This document shows positions 60,784 through 64,000 of a stretch of 64,000 bases of DNA, one piece after another. This DNA is from Aphrophora alni (Eukaryota > Arthropoda > Insecta > Hemiptera > Aphrophoridae). Positions within the stretch are counted from its first letter, which is position 1. Each line of letters begins with the position of its first letter. Location of the stretch: the NCBI GenBank assembly GCA_963513935.1, contig OY740768.1:2304835-2368834 (forward strand), read 5' to 3'. The notes beneath the pieces were generated by a model. The model did not search any database and was not told the origin of the DNA. It saw only the letters and a list, made by a program, of their open reading frames with translations. The translations under genes and the position numbers were made by a program.

Positions 60784-61311
60784 TTACCCATTACTCATGC
60801 AATGGATATCCATTACCTTACCAGTATCTACAGAAGTCAGTGATACTATTCCATTCAGGGACGGGTGACCTCTTTTCTGCCACGAACCGTCCAAAGCAAC
60901 AAAAAGATCTCTAGGCTCTTTGTCTGAATTAGTATTAACAGCTACTGTCTCTTCAACAGCTTGTGTCATAGAAACTTGGCATAAAATCTTCTCATACTTT
61001 GAAAAGACAGTCGGTGGGGCTGGAATATTCAAAACACCACACAGGATACGTCCTGACGTATAACCATTGCCGATAACTTGCAATTCGTAAACATATCTAA
61101 GGTTTAAATCATACATAGTTATTGGCTTGCACTGAGGATTGTTATTGGTTTTATTCAAGTCATTACAATTCATACAAAAAATTTTAAATTCAGTTGCTAG
61201 GCCTATGAGTGATTTTTTAGTTAATTTCAAACAGTGTCCACAAAATTTACAAACAGCTACCTCTGCTAAGGCATTATTTACATCTATTATTTCATACTCT
61301 AAGGTTTCATT
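60784..61311 (-). pseudogene. Mutator-like transposase N-terminal domain fragment
   Basis: The minus strand is open from 61311 to the stop at 60784 (about 175 codons). Features in order: CKFCGHC and CMNC, likely a zinc-binding knuckle; LQVIGNGYTSGRILCGVLNI, PAPPTVFSKYEKIL; FVALDGSWQKRGHPSLNGIV; TGKVMDIHCMS. The string DGSWQKRGHxSLNG with V-x-D-TGKV-x-D is characteristic of Mutator-like transposase domain proteins common in insects; the Asp in DGSW is the first catalytic acid by analogy. The rest of the catalytic domain is missing: the sequence stops at the junction with LINE DNA. Confidence 0.8.
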
Positions 61312-61607
61312 TTAAGTCTTGTAATAGTCTTATTATAGTGGCATTAGACTATTTAATAAACTTCCTGGAGATAAAAAAAGTATTAGCCTATTCAAAGAAA
61401 TATAAGAATCCGTACTGTTTTACCGTCTTAATAATTGTTTTTATTCGGTTGATGAATTTATGTAGTCAAGACATTTAGTAATGTCTTACTAAATATCCCT
61501 AATGTCTCTATATTTTCTAAGTTTGTTTGATGTATAATTATTTTGTAAGTGATATATTTGTATTTAATAGTTGTAACTGATAATAGTATATTTCTGATGT
61601 AACTTTG

Positions 61608-61609
<2 letters not shown>

Positions 61610-61661
<52 letters not shown>
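61610..61661. repeat. (TG)n microsatellite
   Basis: About 50 bases of TG alternation in the 3' region of the LINE remnant. Confidence 0.98.
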
Positions 61662-61662
<1 letters not shown>

Positions 61663-62655
61663 AGTAAAATATTTTAACCTCTGGAAATTATAAAGAATAG
61701 GTTTAGTAGTTGGTTATTTTAATTTGGAAACTTTGTGGGTTGTATGAGTATATAATAACAATACGTTAAATTCGGGAAATTATTTTTTTAATAAGATTAG
61801 TACTGTAATGGAATGTAACCGTTAATTGTAGATATAAGAAGAGATATTTTAAATTGTAAACTCTATGAATTGTATATAACAGAAATTGTTAAATGTAGAA
61901 ATTCTAAAAAAAGTATGTTAGCAATTTGTTACAAATTGTATTCTATTAACTGGCCATCTGGCATTGGAAATTGCTGTAGATGCTGTTTGCGGCAAATAAA
62001 TAAATAAATATACGTAACCATTACTTAAAGTGAGTCACCTTTACAACAACTATCTCAGAGACTGTTCAAGATATAAAATACTTTGAAACATCCCTTACTT
62101 TTTGGTTAACAATACAATTAATTATGGTAAAAATTTTAAGAAAAAGTTCCCCGTGGCGAACTTAGGCCTGTTAGATGGCTTTTCATTCGTGTAATGTATG
62201 GTTTCGTTTAATTTCAATACTTTATTCACAATACATCTACTTATATTCAGATAGGTAACACACCAAAATTTACTTATTCCAACAAATACATCAATCTTAG
62301 TCATTTATATTAGAAACAACATTAATTTGTAAATTCATATAATAATATTATCTATGCATTATAAACAGTCCAACACAGAATAATCAAATCACAATAACAT
62401 TTATTTAACAACTTAAGAGTAAAATAAAAAAACTACGCTACTCTATAAAATATGTTAAATAAAGGTATTATATTAGCTTGGCAACTGCACAGAATAATTA
62501 AAAATTCAACCACTTCAATTGACTCCATCAAATATTCATTTACTAAATAGTTAGTTTTCCTTAACAGAACAAGACCTGCTTTTTCGAAAATTCTCCTACA
62601 GGTAAATTTTGAATCTCTTTAGGGACTTTATTATATACTGTTATACTATTATTAA

Positions 62656-63276
62656 CCCCTTAAGTGTTTTATTTTTTTGCCTAAATCAACCCAAAAATGC
62701 CTATTTTTGTTATTTGATTATTTTAATGTTTGTTAACTTGGAAGTTAAAAAATAGGCATTAATAGAAAATATAAGCAACATCAAAAGTATAAATGTCATG
62801 TTTAATATAATTTAAAAATTTTCTGCAAATACATTAAAAACACATTTACCTAACAATTAAAAAAAAAGTAAAATGTAATAAAACCATTGTTAAAAATAAA
62901 AGTACTCACAATAAAGATTGTTTACAGTTTCTTACTAATGTTTAGTAATTTTTTTGGGTGTGATATATTTTAAAACATGGGGCAGCACACAGCCCAACAT
63001 CACATTCGCTGCACTGGTATCGCGACTCCTTGTAAATATAATGTTCACGGCGGATCCAAAGAGAACAAAAATAAAGCGGTAGTTTTATAAGTTATGCTCT
63101 AGAGAGCATGCCAACACTATCTAGCGGCAATACTAGCAACTACAACGTAATATTACGACAGAGAACGAGATAGAATAGGGCAAGTTAAGAGCGTCGGCTT
63201 TAGCTGACAGCGGCACTTTTTATTTGTATATCGATATTTGTAGCGTTGGCTTAAACCGACATAAACACTTAAGGGG
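62656..63276. mobile_element. piggyBac-type MITE, 621 bp, TTAA target duplication
   Basis: It starts CCCCTTAAGTGTTTT and ends AAACACTTAAGGGG, a 14-bp perfect terminal inverted repeat. It is flanked by TTAA on both sides (62652-62655 and 63277-63280). TTAA duplication and C-rich ends are diagnostic of the piggyBac superfamily. No transposase coding sequence was seen inside. Confidence 0.92.
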
Positions 63277-63434
63277 TTAAGGCAAATTATTTTTTTCTCT
63301 ATTTCTTGTAATGTGGTCATGATTTGAAAATCCTATCATATTTTTATTTTTAGAGAAATTACCATATTAGCACTTTCAACCAAAGTTCACTACCAACTGT
63401 AGCTTCTCTTATGATAGTGGGTCAACAGCATAAA

Positions 63435-63505
63435 CGAGACACTACAGTGGTTGAACCCAGAATCTCTCATTCGTGAAATGAGAGCACTAACCACTTGTTT
63501 ATTTT
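63435..63505 (-). mobile_element. tRNA-derived SINE head
   Basis: The minus strand reads CAAGTGGTTAGTGCTCTCAT, TTCACGAATGAGAGATTCTG, GGTTCAACC, with A-box (GTGGTTAGTGC) and B-box (GGTTCAACC) elements. It matches the heads at 11455 and 34706. Confidence 0.6.
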
Positions 63506-64000
63506 GACAATGGCACATAGAAATTATTTTTAAAAAACAACCTTTTTTTATGATACAGATATCAATTCATGAAGTCTAAAATAAACAAAAAGATCCGAAT
63601 CATTAATTTCCGAAACACTAATTCTGTCTACCTCTATTTTCTAAGTCTATCTGAGGAAAGGATTGAGATATCAAGCCAAAATTTTATATAAAAGCTTGGA
63701 TAATATTTTTTATATGTCGTTAAAGGATAAAAAGTAAAAATAATGTTATGCTCCAATTTAGAAGAGTTATCAGACCTATAATATACAGATCTAAACAATA
63801 GTGTTCCACCAAAGAGAGTGACAGGCAGTTGGGAGTCTGGGGAGAATGATATTTAAAGCGGACAATGAAAATAAAAACTCAGAGAACTTAGAGTTCCCAG
63901 ATTTTGTCCGATATTAAAATAGTATGGTTGAAATAGATGGGTCATCTAGTGAACAATAGATCCTTCAAAAATATCGGCATTAGAAACCCAGAAGAAAAAA

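Larger units (their letters stand above)
60010..62010 (+). mobile_element. CR1/RTE-like LINE remnant, interrupted
   Basis: At 60035-60065 the plus strand reads FDCVDHNMLFRKLY, the KAFDCVDH motif of the reverse-transcriptase palm (Asp of motif A). Frames then break repeatedly. At 60680-60760 it reads HRTTAFENSPYYSGIRLFNK LPGD, the C-terminal tail of such proteins. A second copy of that tail starts at 61330 and continues through a 3' region ending in repeated aaataaataaata near 62010, a typical LINE tail. Between the copies sits a transposase fragment of another family. Confidence 0.8.

Noticed and set aside
63640..63700. CTGAGGAAAGG...CAAAATTTT as another hammerhead-like remnant
   Set aside because: Similarity to the other copies is too low, and the GAAAC part is missing.
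1..64000. Bacterial-type operons, CRISPR arrays, or canonical tRNA/rRNA genes
   Set aside because: The window is eukaryotic with split genes. No regular spacer arrays, and no tRNA or rRNA matching a functional gene, were seen apart from tRNA-derived SINE heads.

Overview
The window is AT-rich (roughly 70%) animal nuclear DNA, most likely from an insect and possibly hemipteran; the species cannot be fixed from the sequence. Coding sequence is split into short exons of about 90-240 bp with GT-AG introns, and the introns are filled with transposon remnants, hairpins and microsatellites.

The one clear host gene is a STAT transcription factor (STAT5 / Drosophila Stat92E type) on the minus strand. 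Fourteen coding exons between 59968 and 31704 join with compatible phases into about 700 codons. They run from the N-terminal domain through the coiled coil, DNA-binding domain, linker and SH2 domain to the tyrosine motif GYVKP that JAK kinases phosphorylate. The first coding exon was not found and probably lies beyond 64000. The C-terminal end is uncertain: exon 14 runs straight into a stop if its intron is retained, and a very short phase-compatible terminal exon is proposed near 28251-28275.

Layout: 1-31600 is mostly gene-free, downstream of the gene or its last intron. It holds a piggyBac-like 5' fragment (3096), tRNA-derived SINE copies, a TA-flanked MITE (23313-23930), a decayed LINE (26590-27030), a 65-bp tandem repeat (28741-28943) and a Jockey-type LINE remnant with RNase H (29640-30620). 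From 31704 to 59968 lie the STAT exons. Their introns contain three hAT-like elements with 8-bp target duplications (35721, 44193, 55429), a pogo/Tigger-like element keeping a transposase C-terminal piece (40720-41395), several long hairpins with a shared hammerhead-like motif, and LINE fragments. From 60000 to 64000 there is a LINE with a Mutator-like transposase fragment lodged in it, and a TTAA-flanked piggyBac-type MITE (62656-63276).

No second complete host gene was found. Three short coding-like patches (12480-12640, 43321-43470, 49570-49704) remain unexplained.
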